From: Rhodoferax lithotrophicus
Lineage (GTDB): Bacteria > Pseudomonadota > Gammaproteobacteria > Burkholderiales > Burkholderiaceae_C
Length of the DNA stretch: 64,000 nucleotides
Assembly (NCBI RefSeq): GCF_019973615.1
Contig: NZ_AP024238.1
Location: 3,679,989-3,743,988 of the forward strand
Direction: 5' to 3'
This document shows, in pieces, positions 40,019 through 48,769 of this stretch. The translations under genes and the position numbers were made by a program. Positions within the stretch are counted from its first letter, which is position 1. Every line of letters begins with the position of its first letter. The notes beneath the pieces were generated by a model, which made no database searches, was not told the DNA's origin, and saw only the letters and a list, made by a program, of their open reading frames with translations.

Positions 40019-41416
40019 CTAGAACTGGAAGTACAAGAAGGGAATGGCTTTTTGTCCGGCCAGCACCATCACGGCATAAGCAAAGGTCAGAATCGGCCAG
40101 ATATTGCTCCAGGCGGGCGCATTCAGCCCGCCACGCTCGGCAAACTTTGTGCCGGGGTAGACCACACACACCAGCCCGATCAAAAAGGTCACCAAAATAC
40201 TCGGGCGCAGGGCCAGGGCAATGGCATCACCCATGGCAAAACCGTTCAGGCCAAACTGGCCAGTGAGCATGTGCATGGCCTGATCCCAGCCGCTGGCGCG
40301 AAACACCGTCCAGGCCAGCATCACCACCAGCAAGGTCAGGGTGCGCGAGGCGTAGTTGGGCATGCTGTGGCCCCGCAGCGTGTAGGCCCGATCCACACAC
40401 AGGGCACTGCCCTGGATGATGCCCCAGATCAGGTAATTCCAGTTGTCACCCCCATGCCACAGGCCGCCAATGGCCATGGTAAGCATCAGGTTGACGTAGG
40501 TGCGGGTCACGCCAAACCGGTTGCCGCCGAGTGAGATGTACAGGTAGTCGCGCAGCCAGGATGACAGTGTCATGTGCCAGCGCCGCCAGAAATCCTGGAT
40601 CGACACCGCCAGATAGGGGTGGTTGAAGTTTTCCTGAAACTTGAAGCCCATCATCAGCCCCAGGCCAATCGCCATGGCGCTGTAACCGGCAAAGTCAAAA
40701 AACAACTGCAAGGTGTAGGCCGCGCAGCCCACCCAGGCATCGACAAACGAGGGGTTTTGCAGGCCAAATGCAAGAGACACCACCGGTGAGAGGGTGTCGG
40801 CAATCAGCACCTTCATGGAAAAACCGATCATGAAGCGCTTGACCCCGGCACCAAACTCTTGCACCGAGAAGACCCGATCCCGCAATTCCTTGTCAATCAC
40901 CTTGTAGCGCACGATCGGCCCGGCAATCAAATGGCCAAACATGGCCATGTAGGCCGAAAACGAGATCAGGCTGTACTGGCATTCCACCGTTTTGCGCCGC
41001 ACATCCACCAGGTAAGAAATGGCATGCAACACGGTGAATGACAAGCCAATCGGCAGCATCACATTTACCCAGGGAATCGGCGGCAGGTCATGCCCGGTCA
41101 GCAAGGTGTTGAGCGACTGCACCACCATGTTGGTGTATTTGTACCAGACCAGCGAGGCCAGGTTCAGCACAATGGCAGTGGCCATGATGCGGGTTTTGCG
41201 CTGCTCATTGTGGGACTTGTCAATCAGAATCGCCGCACCCCAGGCCAGCACCGTGAGTGTGATGATCAACAGCAAAAACTTCGGTGTCCACCAGGCATAA
41301 AACAGCCAGCTGCCCACCAGCAGAGTGTGGTTGCGATAGTGCTGTGGTGTGGCCACATAAAACGCAAAAAACAAAGGCAAAAAAAGCGTCAGGAATTCCA
41401 GCGAGGCAAATACCAT
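40019..41416 (-). CDS. MBOAT O-acyltransferase (AlgI-like)
   Basis: 465 residues with about ten membrane helices. MBOAT landmarks are SIQDFWRRWHMTLSSWLRDY, ISLGGNR, and GGLWHGGDNWNYLIWG with the catalytic His. AlgI-type enzymes move acetyl groups across the inner membrane for O-acetylation of extracellular glycans. The AlgJ-like gene follows within ten bases, and the two probably form a functional unit. The exact glycan is unknown. Confidence 0.93.
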   Translation of the reverse strand: MVFASLEFLTLFLPLFFAFYVATPQHYRNHTLLVGSWLFYAWWTPKFLLLIITLTVLAWGAAILIDKSHNEQRKTRIMATAIVLNLASLVWYKYTNMVVQSLNTLLTGHDLPPIPWVNVMLPIGLSFTVLHAISYLVDVRRKTVECQYSLISFSAYMAMFGHLIAGPIVRYKVIDKELRDRVFSVQEFGAGVKRFMIGFSMKVLIADTLSPVVSLAFGLQNPSFVDAWVGCAAYTLQLFFDFAGYSAMAIGLGLMMGFKFQENFNHPYLAVSIQDFWRRWHMTLSSWLRDYLYISLGGNRFGVTRTYVNLMLTMAIGGLWHGGDNWNYLIWGIIQGSALCVDRAYTLRGHSMPNYASRTLTLLVVMLAWTVFRASGWDQAMHMLTGQFGLNGFAMGDAIALALRPSILVTFLIGLVCVVYPGTKFAERGGLNAPAWSNIWPILTFAYAVMVLAGQKAIPFLYFQF

Positions 41417-41483
41417 GGCGTGCCTTTAAGTCAAAAATGTTGGAGTGGGCATCTGGTCAGTTCGCCATGCGGCGCAGCTCAGG

Positions 41484-41732
41484 CTATTTATAAAACGCCT
41501 CGACCTTGCCTTTGAGCTTGATCAACAGCGGGTTACCTTTGCGGTCACGGGTTTTGCCTGCGGGTACCTTGACCCAACCTTCACTGACACAGTATTCCTC
41601 GACATTAAACAACTCTTTGTCGTTCAGGTGGATGCCAATGTGATGCTCAAACACCGCGGCCACATGGTGAGGGCTGCGGGGGTCACTGGACAGATGGTCG
41701 GGCAAAAGAGGGCGTTCTGAGGTTTCGTTCAT
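41484..41732 (-). CDS. DUF3297 family protein
   Basis: A small 82-residue cytosolic protein of unknown function. The blocks LSSDPRSPHHVAAVFEHHIG, NVEEYCVSEGWVKVPAGKTR and LLIKLKGKVEAFYK are characteristic of DUF3297, common in proteobacteria. Start ATG 41732 fits family length. An upstream extension to 41753 does not. It lies between the algI-like gene and the repeat at 41848, with no clear operon partner. Confidence 0.9.
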   Translation of the reverse strand: MNETSERPLLPDHLSSDPRSPHHVAAVFEHHIGIHLNDKELFNVEEYCVSEGWVKVPAGKTRDRKGNPLLIKLKGKVEAFYK

Positions 41733-41847
41733 ATCAATCATGCGGTAGGTCAATCAAAGTGGGGGGGATTTTCCAGCATTTGAGGCATCCAACTTTCGTT
41801 GTCTGAATACTGGTCGGCACACTGGCGGCACAAGCGTTTACGGGGCG

Positions 41848-41920
41848 CACCTGAATACTATTAAATTTATAGTACCTCACGCAAATAAATAGAGCGCCAG
41901 AGGCTTATTTTCCATAAATT
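41848..41920 (+). repeat. Dispersed repeat, copy encoding the end of the YihY-like protein
   Basis: CACCTGAATACTA followed by TTATAGTACCTCACGC and AGAGCGCCAGAGGC shares the extended left part with the copy at 34059. It overlaps the minus-strand gene end at 41867, which reads KISLWRSIYLREVL and stops in the repeat. Confidence 0.6.
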
Positions 41921-43105
41921 ATCGGTAGAACCTTCCTGCTGCAACAACAAGGTATTGAGCAACGGTGCCATCAGGGTGGTATCGGGATTGGCCAGCAAAA
42001 CATAGCGGGCTTCTCCGCCTTCAGACTGCTCATCCAGCTTGCCCACCCAATCCAGCACCTGCAAGGTTTCCAGCACGGGCTCAAGCTGCAAGGCATCCAC
42101 CTTCAACTCTTTGGCCAGTGCCGACATGGTCAGGCCTTTTTCTGGCTTGAGCTGCCTGGGCTCCAATTGCTGCAAAGTTTCCAGCGCCAGCAAAAACTGC
42201 CAGCCGTGGGCTCGTGCACGGCGCTGCACACCACTGAGCAAACTGGGCAGGTAAGCCGTAATCACCGCACCCAGCAGCACAATCACCCAGGCGGTGTAAA
42301 TCCAGACCAACAAAATCGGCACCGTGGCAAACGCCCCGTACAACACGGAATAAGTGGGCACCTGACCCAGGTACCACACCAGCAGACGCTTGGCCAATTC
42401 AAACCCGGCAGAAACAAAGACCCCACCCACCCACGCATGCCCCCAACGCACCTGGGTATTGGGCACGTAGTGGTAGAGCGCGGCCATGCCCCAGGCAAAA
42501 ATCACAAACTGCAAGCTGTCCAACAACAATTGCACCCCACCCGGCAAGGCACCCACCAAGCCTTTGGACGCTGACAAGGCATATGAAGTCAGTGACAAAC
42601 TCACCGCCAGCAACAACGGCCCCAACGACACCACCGACCAGTACACCAGCACGCGCTGCCCCAGAGGGCGCGATTTGCGCACCCGCCAGATACCGTTCAA
42701 GGTGCGGTCAATCGTCAGAATCAAGGCCAGTGCGGTGACAAACAGGATCGCCAGACCCGCACCACCCAGTTTGCTGGCCTTGCCAGAGAACTGCGTCAGA
42801 TAACCCAATACCTGACGGGAAATGCTGTCGGGGATCAGACTATCTACCAGCCACCGCTGCAACACGTCCTGGAACTTGCTGAACATCGGAAACGCGGTAA
42901 ACACCGCCAGAATCACGGTGAACAGGGGCACCAGTGCAATGGTGGTGGTAAAGGTCAGGCTGCTGGCAGTCAGCCCGAGCCGATCTTCACGAAAACGCTC
43001 GCGCAGCGTATGGGCCGTGTTTTTCCAGGGAAAACGCGACAACTCTCTGACAAATACTTCCAGCCTCTGGGGCCAGGTGATGGGGGACGTGGGCAAGGAA
43101 CTCAT
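41867..43105 (-). CDS. YihY/UPF0761-type inner membrane protein
   Basis: 412 residues from the ATG at 43105. The N-terminal 290 residues have six predicted helices and the YihY family blocks LTASSLTFTTTIALVPLFTV, RTLNGIWRVRKSRP, ALYHYVPNTQVRW and YGAFATVPILLVWIYTAWVI followed by LLGA. This family was once called ribonuclease BN, but the membrane proteins are not that enzyme. The C-terminal about 110 residues look like a winged-helix tail. The last 15 residues are encoded by the dispersed repeat and are probably a recent extension. Divergent from DUF2069, with 21 bases between starts. Confidence 0.9.
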   Translation of the reverse strand: MSSLPTSPITWPQRLEVFVRELSRFPWKNTAHTLRERFREDRLGLTASSLTFTTTIALVPLFTVILAVFTAFPMFSKFQDVLQRWLVDSLIPDSISRQVLGYLTQFSGKASKLGGAGLAILFVTALALILTIDRTLNGIWRVRKSRPLGQRVLVYWSVVSLGPLLLAVSLSLTSYALSASKGLVGALPGGVQLLLDSLQFVIFAWGMAALYHYVPNTQVRWGHAWVGGVFVSAGFELAKRLLVWYLGQVPTYSVLYGAFATVPILLVWIYTAWVIVLLGAVITAYLPSLLSGVQRRARAHGWQFLLALETLQQLEPRQLKPEKGLTMSALAKELKVDALQLEPVLETLQVLDWVGKLDEQSEGGEARYVLLANPDTTLMAPLLNTLLLQQEGSTDNLWKISLWRSIYLREVL

Positions 43106-43126
43106 GCCCGCTATGATGCCATCCCA

Positions 43127-43567
43127 ATGACGCATCTCACTCCCCCCTCCTCCAACCCCGCCTCAAATTCTGTGGCATTCACCCGGATTCTGGCCGTAGG
43201 TAGCCTGTTGGGCCTGATTGCCCTGGGCCTGGCCTGGGAACTGCTGCTGGCTCCGCTGCGCCCAGGCGGCTCCTGGCTGGCCCTGAAAGTGCTGCCACTG
43301 TGTATCCCGCTGGCTGGTTTACTGAAAAACCGCATGTACACCTACCGCTGGGTCAGCTTGCTGGTGTGGCTGTATTTCACCGAAGGTGCTGTGCGGGCCT
43401 ACAGCGACAAGGCCCCCGGAAACGTCCTGGCCATGATGGAAGTGGCGCTGTGCCTGGCACTGTTTACCGCTTGTGCGTTGCACGTACGCTTGCGCCTGAA
43501 AGCCGCACCCCAGGCCAACCAACCTGTTGCCGACCCGTCTCCCGAGCATGCAAACCCTTCTCAATGA
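43127..43567 (+). CDS. DUF2069 membrane protein
   Basis: 146 residues with four hydrophobic segments (about 20-40, 50-65, 72-88, 98-118). LKVLPLCIPLAGLLKNRMYT followed by YRWVSLLVWLYFTEGAVRAY is the DUF2069 core. Function unknown. The ATG at 43127 is chosen because an upstream extension to 43010 would run back over the YihY start. The end overlaps the FAD oxidase by 20 bases, so the two are probably co-transcribed. Confidence 0.9.
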   Translation: MTHLTPPSSNPASNSVAFTRILAVGSLLGLIALGLAWELLLAPLRPGGSWLALKVLPLCIPLAGLLKNRMYTYRWVSLLVWLYFTEGAVRAYSDKAPGNVLAMMEVALCLALFTACALHVRLRLKAAPQANQPVADPSPEHANPSQ

Positions 43568-44984
43568 ACTGAAACACATCGTTGGGACAGCACATGTGCT
43601 GACCGACGGCGACCTGAGTGCCTGGACACAAGACTGGCGCAAACGCACCCATGGTCAAGCACTGGCCGTGGTGCGCCCGGCCCACACCACGGAGGTGGCG
43701 CAAGTGGTCCAAGCCTGCGCACGTTACCGCCGCGAACACCCCGACAGCCCTGTGAGCATCGTGCCGCAAGGTGGCAACACCGGCTTGGTGGTGGGCTCCA
43801 CACCTGATGAATCAGGTCGACAAATTGTGCTGAGCTTGCAACGCATGCATGCCATTCGCCAGGTGGACGGTGCCAACCTGACCCTGACGGTGGAAGCCGG
43901 ATGTATCTTGCAGACCGTGCAGGAACAGGCCAAAGCCGCGGGCTTCTGGTTCCCACTGAGTCTGGCCGCCGAAGGCTCTTGCACCATTGGCGGCAACCTG
44001 GGCACCAATGCCGGTGGCACACAAGTCCTGCGCTTTGGCAATACCCGCGAGTTGTGCCTGGGGCTAGAGGTGGTGACACCCCAAGGCGAGGTGTGGCACG
44101 GCCTGAGTGGATTACGCAAAGACAACACCGGTTACGACCTCAAAAACCTCTACATTGGCTCGGAAGGCACGCTGGGCATCATCACCGCCGCCACACTCAA
44201 GCTGTTTCCCTTGCCCAAGGCCCAACTGACGGCTTGGGTGGCCGTGCCTTCCACCCAAGCTGCGGTCACGCTACTCGGCTTGGCACAGCAGCATTTGGGA
44301 CCCAGTCTGACCGGGTTTGAGATGATGGGTCAATTTGCCCTGAGCCTGGTGGCCAAGCACTTTGACAGTTTGCGGGTACCCCTGTACCAGGATGCCCCGT
44401 TTTGTGTATTGCTGGAAAGTGCTTCGCAAGACGCACCAACCCAAGCCAGAACCCAGTTTGAGAATATGCTGGAAGCCGCCCTGGAGGCGGGCCATGCCAG
44501 TGATGCCGTGGTGGCTGAAAATCTGGCACAAGCCAAAGTCTTGTGGCAAATTCGTGAAAGTATTCCCCTGGCCCAGGCCGAAGAAGGGCTCAATATCAAG
44601 CACGATATTTCGGTGCCTATTTCCAGCATGGCAGCTTTTGTGCAAACCACTGACGCGCAATTGGCGGCGGCCATCCCTGGTGTGCGCCTGGTGAATTTTG
44701 GCCACCTGGGTGACGGCAATCTGCACTACAACGTGCAGGCACCCGTGGGGATTGATGCCGCTGTGTTTCTGCGCGAGCACGAACCTGAAGTCAACCGCAT
44801 CGTGTTTGACTCGGTGGCGGCTTTTGGCGGATCGATATCCGCCGAACATGGCATTGGCAGCCTCAAGATTGAGCATCTGGCCCATTACAAATCACCCGTG
44901 GCCTTGGGCCTGATGCGCGCCATCAAGCTGGCGCTTGATCCTCAAAACCTGTTGAATCCCGCCAGAGTGATCGCCTTACCGTGA
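43548..44984 (+). CDS. FAD-linked 2-hydroxyacid dehydrogenase (GlcD/D2HGDH type)
   Basis: 478 residues of the VAO/FAD-linked oxidase family. The FAD domain shows VSIVPQGGNTGLVVGSTPD and the GGNLGTNAGGTQVLRFGNTR loop, and the C-terminal domain has NFGHLGDGNLHYNV with the metal-binding His and ISAEHGIGSLK. This pattern fits D-2-hydroxyglutarate or D-lactate dehydrogenases better than flavin aryl oxidases, but the substrate is not fixed. The ATG at 43548 lies inside the DUF2069 end. Electron acceptor unknown, no partner Fe-S subunit gene nearby. Confidence 0.92.
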   Translation: MQTLLNELKHIVGTAHVLTDGDLSAWTQDWRKRTHGQALAVVRPAHTTEVAQVVQACARYRREHPDSPVSIVPQGGNTGLVVGSTPDESGRQIVLSLQRMHAIRQVDGANLTLTVEAGCILQTVQEQAKAAGFWFPLSLAAEGSCTIGGNLGTNAGGTQVLRFGNTRELCLGLEVVTPQGEVWHGLSGLRKDNTGYDLKNLYIGSEGTLGIITAATLKLFPLPKAQLTAWVAVPSTQAAVTLLGLAQQHLGPSLTGFEMMGQFALSLVAKHFDSLRVPLYQDAPFCVLLESASQDAPTQARTQFENMLEAALEAGHASDAVVAENLAQAKVLWQIRESIPLAQAEEGLNIKHDISVPISSMAAFVQTTDAQLAAAIPGVRLVNFGHLGDGNLHYNVQAPVGIDAAVFLREHEPEVNRIVFDSVAAFGGSISAEHGIGSLKIEHLAHYKSPVALGLMRAIKLALDPQNLLNPARVIALP

Positions 44985-45091
44985 TTATTTCTTCCTGAAT
45001 ATTGACGAATTTTGTGTACTATCTGACAAATTCACATCTATCTCGCACTGACTTGACATTTGCTTGACACCACAGACCAAAGGGGTTCGCC

Positions 45092-45574
45092 ATGGGATTT
45101 TTCAGCCGACTGTTTTCATTGGGCAACAAAGACACTGATAAAGCAGCCAACGTTGCCTCAACTGGAGCCGTCACTGAACTGGGGCTGGATGCCCAAGCCT
45201 CCGCTGCCATCCTGTCAGAAATTGACATCGACACCGCCATCGCAGCGCATGAAAACTGGAAACTTCGTCTGCAAAACTACCTCAATGGCAACTCGACCGA
45301 AACACTTCAACCCGAAATTGTTTGTCTGGATGACCGTTGTGACCTCGGCAAATGGTTGCACGGGCCTGGTACCCAGCGCCTGGGGAAATACCCGGCGTTT
45401 TCAGTGCTGATCGCACGGCACAAATACTTTCACGTACAAGCCTCCAACGTGGTGGCTCTGGCGCAAACCAACCAAAAAGACAAAGCCATGCAAGCCCTGG
45501 AGGGCAGTTACCGTTACGCATCCAACCAAGTCGTGTTGCTGCTCAAGGAGCTCAAACGCGGGTTGGGCCGCTGA
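45092..45574 (+). CDS. Soluble CZB (chemoreceptor zinc-binding) domain protein
   Basis: 160 residues. The CZB domain (about 47-150) shows the zinc ligands H53 (AAHENWK), C83 (DRCDLGKWLHGPG), and H110 and H114 (ARHKYFH), the 3-His/1-Cys pattern. CZB domains usually sit at the C-terminus of chemoreceptors or diguanylate cyclases. Here it stands alone behind a short Ser/Leu-rich N-terminus, so it may modulate another protein in response to zinc. The ribosome site AAAGGGG precedes the ATG. A TTGACA at 45053 may be part of its promoter. Confidence 0.88.
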   Translation: MGFFSRLFSLGNKDTDKAANVASTGAVTELGLDAQASAAILSEIDIDTAIAAHENWKLRLQNYLNGNSTETLQPEIVCLDDRCDLGKWLHGPGTQRLGKYPAFSVLIARHKYFHVQASNVVALAQTNQKDKAMQALEGSYRYASNQVVLLLKELKRGLGR

Positions 45575-45870
45575 ATAGATCAACCGCTTCTGACGCAGCC
45601 CCGCCTTCGACCTGGCAGGACTGAAAAATCACCATTGATTCGGGCCAATGAAATGTGAACCGGCTGTGTTCACGCCCATCTCCCATCGGCACATACCCAA
45701 GGCCGATCAAAAGCTCAATATGCTGAACGCTTGGCCCGCATAGGCTAGGCAGTCCCAACAAGCCACTTCACTCCAAAGGGTTTCCCCGTTCGGCCTTAAT
45801 CTGCAGGCACTCGAACGCTCGTCATAGCGTCGTTCCATTCTTCAACCCATTGAGCGAGGGCAGTGCATTT
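45575..45870 (+). other. Intergenic region between the CZB and SRPBCC genes
   Basis: No credible plus-strand gene. On the minus strand a short frame (45761-45552) contains HSRFTFHWPESMVIFQ and may be decayed coding DNA, but no family was recognised and no start or ribosome site is convincing. It probably includes the SRPBCC promoter. Confidence 0.35.
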
Positions 45871-46317
45871 ATGGCTACAGGAACCGTCACCCTACATCGC
45901 GTCATCCGCGCTCCGGCTGAACGCATCTATCGCGCATTTCTTGACGCTGATGCCATGTGCAAATGGCTGCCGCCTCATGGCTTCACCGGGAGAGTCCATC
46001 ACATTGATGCCCGCACCGGTGGCAGCTACCAGATGTCATTTGCCAATCTCTCCACAGGCCACATTCATTCCTTCGGTGGTGACTACCTTGAACTCGTCCC
46101 GAATGAACGTATTCGCCACAGCGACAGGTTTGACGACCCCAACCTTCCCGGCGACATGTACACCACGATCACGTTCAAACCGGTATCTTGCGGCACTGAA
46201 CTGCACATCGTCCAGGAAGGTATTCCAAGCCTTATTCCCACCGAAGCCTGTTATCTGGGCTGGCAGGAATCCCTGGTGTTACTCACCCAGCTTGTGGAAG
46301 CAGAGATTCCCGACTGA
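45871..46317 (+). CDS. SRPBCC/AHSA1-family protein
   Basis: 148 residues of the START/Bet-v-1-like fold. It opens with VTLHRVIRAPAERIYRAFLD followed by KWLPPHGF, then GGSYQMSFANL and TTITFKPVSCGTELHIVQEG, the activator-of-Hsp90-homologue pattern. Such proteins bind hydrophobic ligands and have no shared enzyme activity. The ATG at 45871 fits the fold. It is upstream of the ccdAB operator, oriented the same way, but probably separate because the operator carries its own promoter. Confidence 0.9.
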   Translation: MATGTVTLHRVIRAPAERIYRAFLDADAMCKWLPPHGFTGRVHHIDARTGGSYQMSFANLSTGHIHSFGGDYLELVPNERIRHSDRFDDPNLPGDMYTTITFKPVSCGTELHIVQEGIPSLIPTEACYLGWQESLVLLTQLVEAEIPD

Positions 46318-46380
46318 TCACACGCCAACCTGGCACTTGCGGTCAATGCCGCCATAGAGCTGCCTGCGAGCACTTCACCC

Positions 46381-46415
46381 ATGAATGATGCGCATATACT
46401 GTGCGCATCATTCAT
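46381..46415 (+). promoter_or_regulatory. ccdAB promoter-operator palindrome
   Basis: Perfect 14-base arms ATGAATGATGCGCA (46381-46394) and TGCGCATCATTCAT (46402-46415) around TATACTG. TATACT (46395-46400) is a good -10 box in the centre, so a bound repressor would cover the promoter. This fits autoregulation by the CcdA-CcdB complex, as established for ccd loci. The GGAG site and the CcdA ATG follow at 46427. Confidence 0.8.
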
Positions 46416-46426
46416 GGAGTCAGATC

Positions 46427-46714
46427 ATGCTGAATTTTGACAATGCCACCAAAAAGGCGACTAACCTGTCGCTCAACGCCAAGGTGCTAGAAGCCGCCCG
46501 CGAAATGGGCATGAACCTGTCCCAAACGGTGGATACTTTACTGGCCGATGAGGTCAAGCGGCGTTACTGGGCCAAGTGGAACGAAGACAACAAGGAAGCG
46601 ATTGCAGCCTACAACGAGCGTGTCGCCACGCATGGCTTGCCGCTGGCCAAATACCGCACCTGGGGAAAATCACTGGGGGATGGTCGCGAAGAGGTTAAAA
46701 ATGGCACGCTTTGA
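46427..46714 (+). CDS. ccdA: CcdA-type antitoxin
   Basis: 95 residues. The N-terminal part (about 1-45) is a ribbon-helix-helix with TNLSLNAKVLEAAREMGMNL, and the C-terminal part is a charged tail (EVKRRYWAKWNEDNKEAIAA, then YNERVATHGLPLAKYR) that wraps the toxin, both typical of CcdA. GGAG lies seven bases before the ATG at 46427. An open extension to 46385 would read into the operator. It overlaps ccdB by 14 bases. Expected role: neutralise CcdB and repress the operon. Confidence 0.94.
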   Translation: MLNFDNATKKATNLSLNAKVLEAAREMGMNLSQTVDTLLADEVKRRYWAKWNEDNKEAIAAYNERVATHGLPLAKYRTWGKSLGDGREEVKNGTL

Positions 46715-47015
46715 TGTTTACCCAAATCCAGATGCTGACGATGCCGAACTCACCCCATACTTTCTTGATGTGCAAAACGACCACATCAAAGGCTTCAAGA
46801 CTCGCGTGCTGGTGCCTTTGTGGAACGCCGACATGCTACCGCGTCAAATGAACGATCTGAATCCCTCATTTCAAGTGAAGGGCTCCACCGTGGTGATGGA
46901 TACGCCCGCTATGGGTGCAGTGGCCATCAGTGCGCTGAAACCCGCCGTTGCCAACTTGGGTGCACATCAGTTCAAGATTCAAAACGCACTGGACATCCTG
47001 TTTGGGGGCTATTGA
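46701..47015 (+). CDS. ccdB: CcdB-type toxin (gyrase inhibitor)
   Basis: 104 residues. [31 protein letters not shown] and the C-terminal [14 protein letters not shown] are CcdB blocks. In F-plasmid CcdB the last three residues (W-G-I) matter for poisoning; here the end is G-G-Y, so potency may differ. GAGG lies upstream. The TGA stop overlaps the thyA ATG by one base (TGATG), which couples the toxin to an essential gene. Chromosomal, with no plasmid genes nearby. Confidence 0.93.
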   Translation: MARFDVYPNPDADDAELTPYFLDVQNDHIKGFKTRVLVPLWNADMLPRQMNDLNPSFQVKGSTVVMDTPAMGAVAISALKPAVANLGAHQFKIQNALDILFGGY

Positions 47016-47845
47016 TGTTGAAACCTGATTCCTCCCAATACGAAAACTTTTTACGCCATGTGCAAACCACCGGCGTGTTCAAGCCTGACCGCACCGGCAC
47101 CGGCACCACCAGCGTGTTTGGTTACCAGATGCGCTTCGATTTGACCCAGGGCTTTCCGCTGGTGACCACCAAAAAGGTATTCCTGCGCGCCATCATCGTC
47201 GAGCTGCTGTGGTTTTTGCGTGGTGATTCCAACGTGAAATGGCTGCAAGAACGCGGCTGCACCATCTGGGACGAATGGGCCCGCGCCGACGGCGACTTGG
47301 GCCCGGTCTACGGCGTGCAGTGGCGCAGCTGGCCCACCCCTGACGGCGGTCACATTGACCAGATTCAGCAGGTCATCGACACCCTCAAAACCAACCCCGA
47401 CTCGCGTCGCATCATCGTCAGTGCCTGGAATGTGGCCGATCTGGACAAGATGGCGCTGATGCCCTGTCACGCCTTTTTCCAGTTCTACGTGGCCCCACCC
47501 ACCACACCGGGCGGGCGCGGCAAACTCAGCTGCCAGCTGTACCAGCGCAGTGCCGACATTTTTTTGGGTGTGCCGTTCAACATTGCCAGCTACGCCCTGC
47601 TGACCCACATGGTGGCGCAGCAATGCGACCTGGATGTAGGCGACTTCATCTGGACCGGTGGCGACTGCCACATCTACGCCAACCACGCCGAGCAGGTGGC
47701 GCTGCAACTCAGCCGCACGCCCCTGGCCTACCCCCGGTTACACATCAAGCGCCAACCCGAGTCCATCTTTGACTACCAGTTTGAAGACTTTGAGGTGCAG
47801 GGTTATGAATGCCATCCCGCCATCAAAGCCCCGGTGGCGGTGTGA
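47015..47845 (+). CDS. thyA: Thymidylate synthase
   Basis: ThyA methylates dUMP to dTMP with methylene-tetrahydrofolate. 276 residues from the ATG at 47015, with [50 protein letters not shown], the catalytic Cys in [12 protein letters not shown] and [13 protein letters not shown]. It is full length. No separate ribosome site is visible. The start overlaps the ccdB stop, so translation may depend on coupling. The in-frame region before 47015 belongs to ccdB in another frame. folA is found nearby, a sensible pairing because ThyA makes dihydrofolate. Confidence 0.97.
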   Translation: MLKPDSSQYENFLRHVQTTGVFKPDRTGTGTTSVFGYQMRFDLTQGFPLVTTKKVFLRAIIVELLWFLRGDSNVKWLQERGCTIWDEWARADGDLGPVYGVQWRSWPTPDGGHIDQIQQVIDTLKTNPDSRRIIVSAWNVADLDKMALMPCHAFFQFYVAPPTTPGGRGKLSCQLYQRSADIFLGVPFNIASYALLTHMVAQQCDLDVGDFIWTGGDCHIYANHAEQVALQLSRTPLAYPRLHIKRQPESIFDYQFEDFEVQGYECHPAIKAPVAV

Positions 47846-48750
47846 TCAGCCGTCGACAGCTCTGGAGCCTGGTCGCCCTCACGCTGATGTGGGGCATCAA
47901 CTGGCCCATGATGAAGTACAGCCTGCGCGAGTTGTCGCCGCTTTACTTTCGCGCCCTGACCATGTCGTTTGGGGCCTTATGGCTGTTCTGCTTCTACCGT
48001 TTCAAAGGTGTACGTATGTGGCCGCAGGTCACCGAGTGGCGCAGCGTGGTCACACTGGGTTTGCCCAACGTACTGGGCTGGCATACCCTGGCCATTTTGG
48101 GCGTGAAAGAGCTGGCCAGCGGGCGGGCAGCCATTTTGGGCTTCACCATGCCGATCTGGACCGTGCTGCTGGGTATTGTGTTTTTCAAGGAAAAGCTCAC
48201 CCCACGCATCGGCCTAGCGGTACTGGCAGTGGCGCTGGCCATAGGGCTGCTGACCTTCAATGAACTCACCGCCTTGAGTGGCAAGCCACTGGGCATTGTC
48301 TGGATGGAGCTGGCCGCGCTGGCATGGGCCGCCGGCACACTGATGATGCGCCGTGCCCACCTGAGTATGCCGATGGAAACACTCACCGTGTGGATGCTGA
48401 TCCTGGCCAGTATTTGCCTCTGGGGGTTGGCGGTGGTGCTGGAGCCTTGGCCTGCTTGGCAATTTTCTGTGCCCATGTGGGGCAGCCTGGTGTATGGCGC
48501 ACTCATCAACTATGGTTTTGCCCAGATCATCTGGTTTGGCATGGCACGTCATCTGCCACCCACCACCAGTGCCATGAGCATCATGGCTATTCCGCTGATT
48601 GGCACCTTGACCGCCACCCTGATTGTGGGCGAAGCACCTGGTTGGCAAGACTTTGTGGCCGTGCTGTGTGTGATGGCGGCTATTGCGGCCGTGCTGCTGC
48701 CGCCACGCAGGCCGCCCACACCCAAGCCCAGCAATAAAGCGTCATCTTAA
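47842..48750 (+). CDS. DMT-family (EamA) transporter
   Basis: 302 residues with ten membrane helices in two EamA halves (about 5-130 and 145-290), including [20 protein letters not shown] and [16 protein letters not shown]. The start is read as GTG 47842, overlapping the thyA stop (GTGA). Drug/metabolite exporters of this kind carry amino acids, nucleobases or toxins. The substrate is unknown. It is placed between thyA and folA in the same direction. Confidence 0.9.
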   Translation: MISRRQLWSLVALTLMWGINWPMMKYSLRELSPLYFRALTMSFGALWLFCFYRFKGVRMWPQVTEWRSVVTLGLPNVLGWHTLAILGVKELASGRAAILGFTMPIWTVLLGIVFFKEKLTPRIGLAVLAVALAIGLLTFNELTALSGKPLGIVWMELAALAWAAGTLMMRRAHLSMPMETLTVWMLILASICLWGLAVVLEPWPAWQFSVPMWGSLVYGALINYGFAQIIWFGMARHLPPTTSAMSIMAIPLIGTLTATLIVGEAPGWQDFVAVLCVMAAIAAVLLPPRRPPTPKPSNKASS

Positions 48751-48769
48751 AAATCATCAGCGTTTCAGC

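Noticed and set aside
46820-47014. N-terminal extension of ThyA
   Set aside because: These bases code for CcdB in another frame, and ThyA proteins start at MLKPD.
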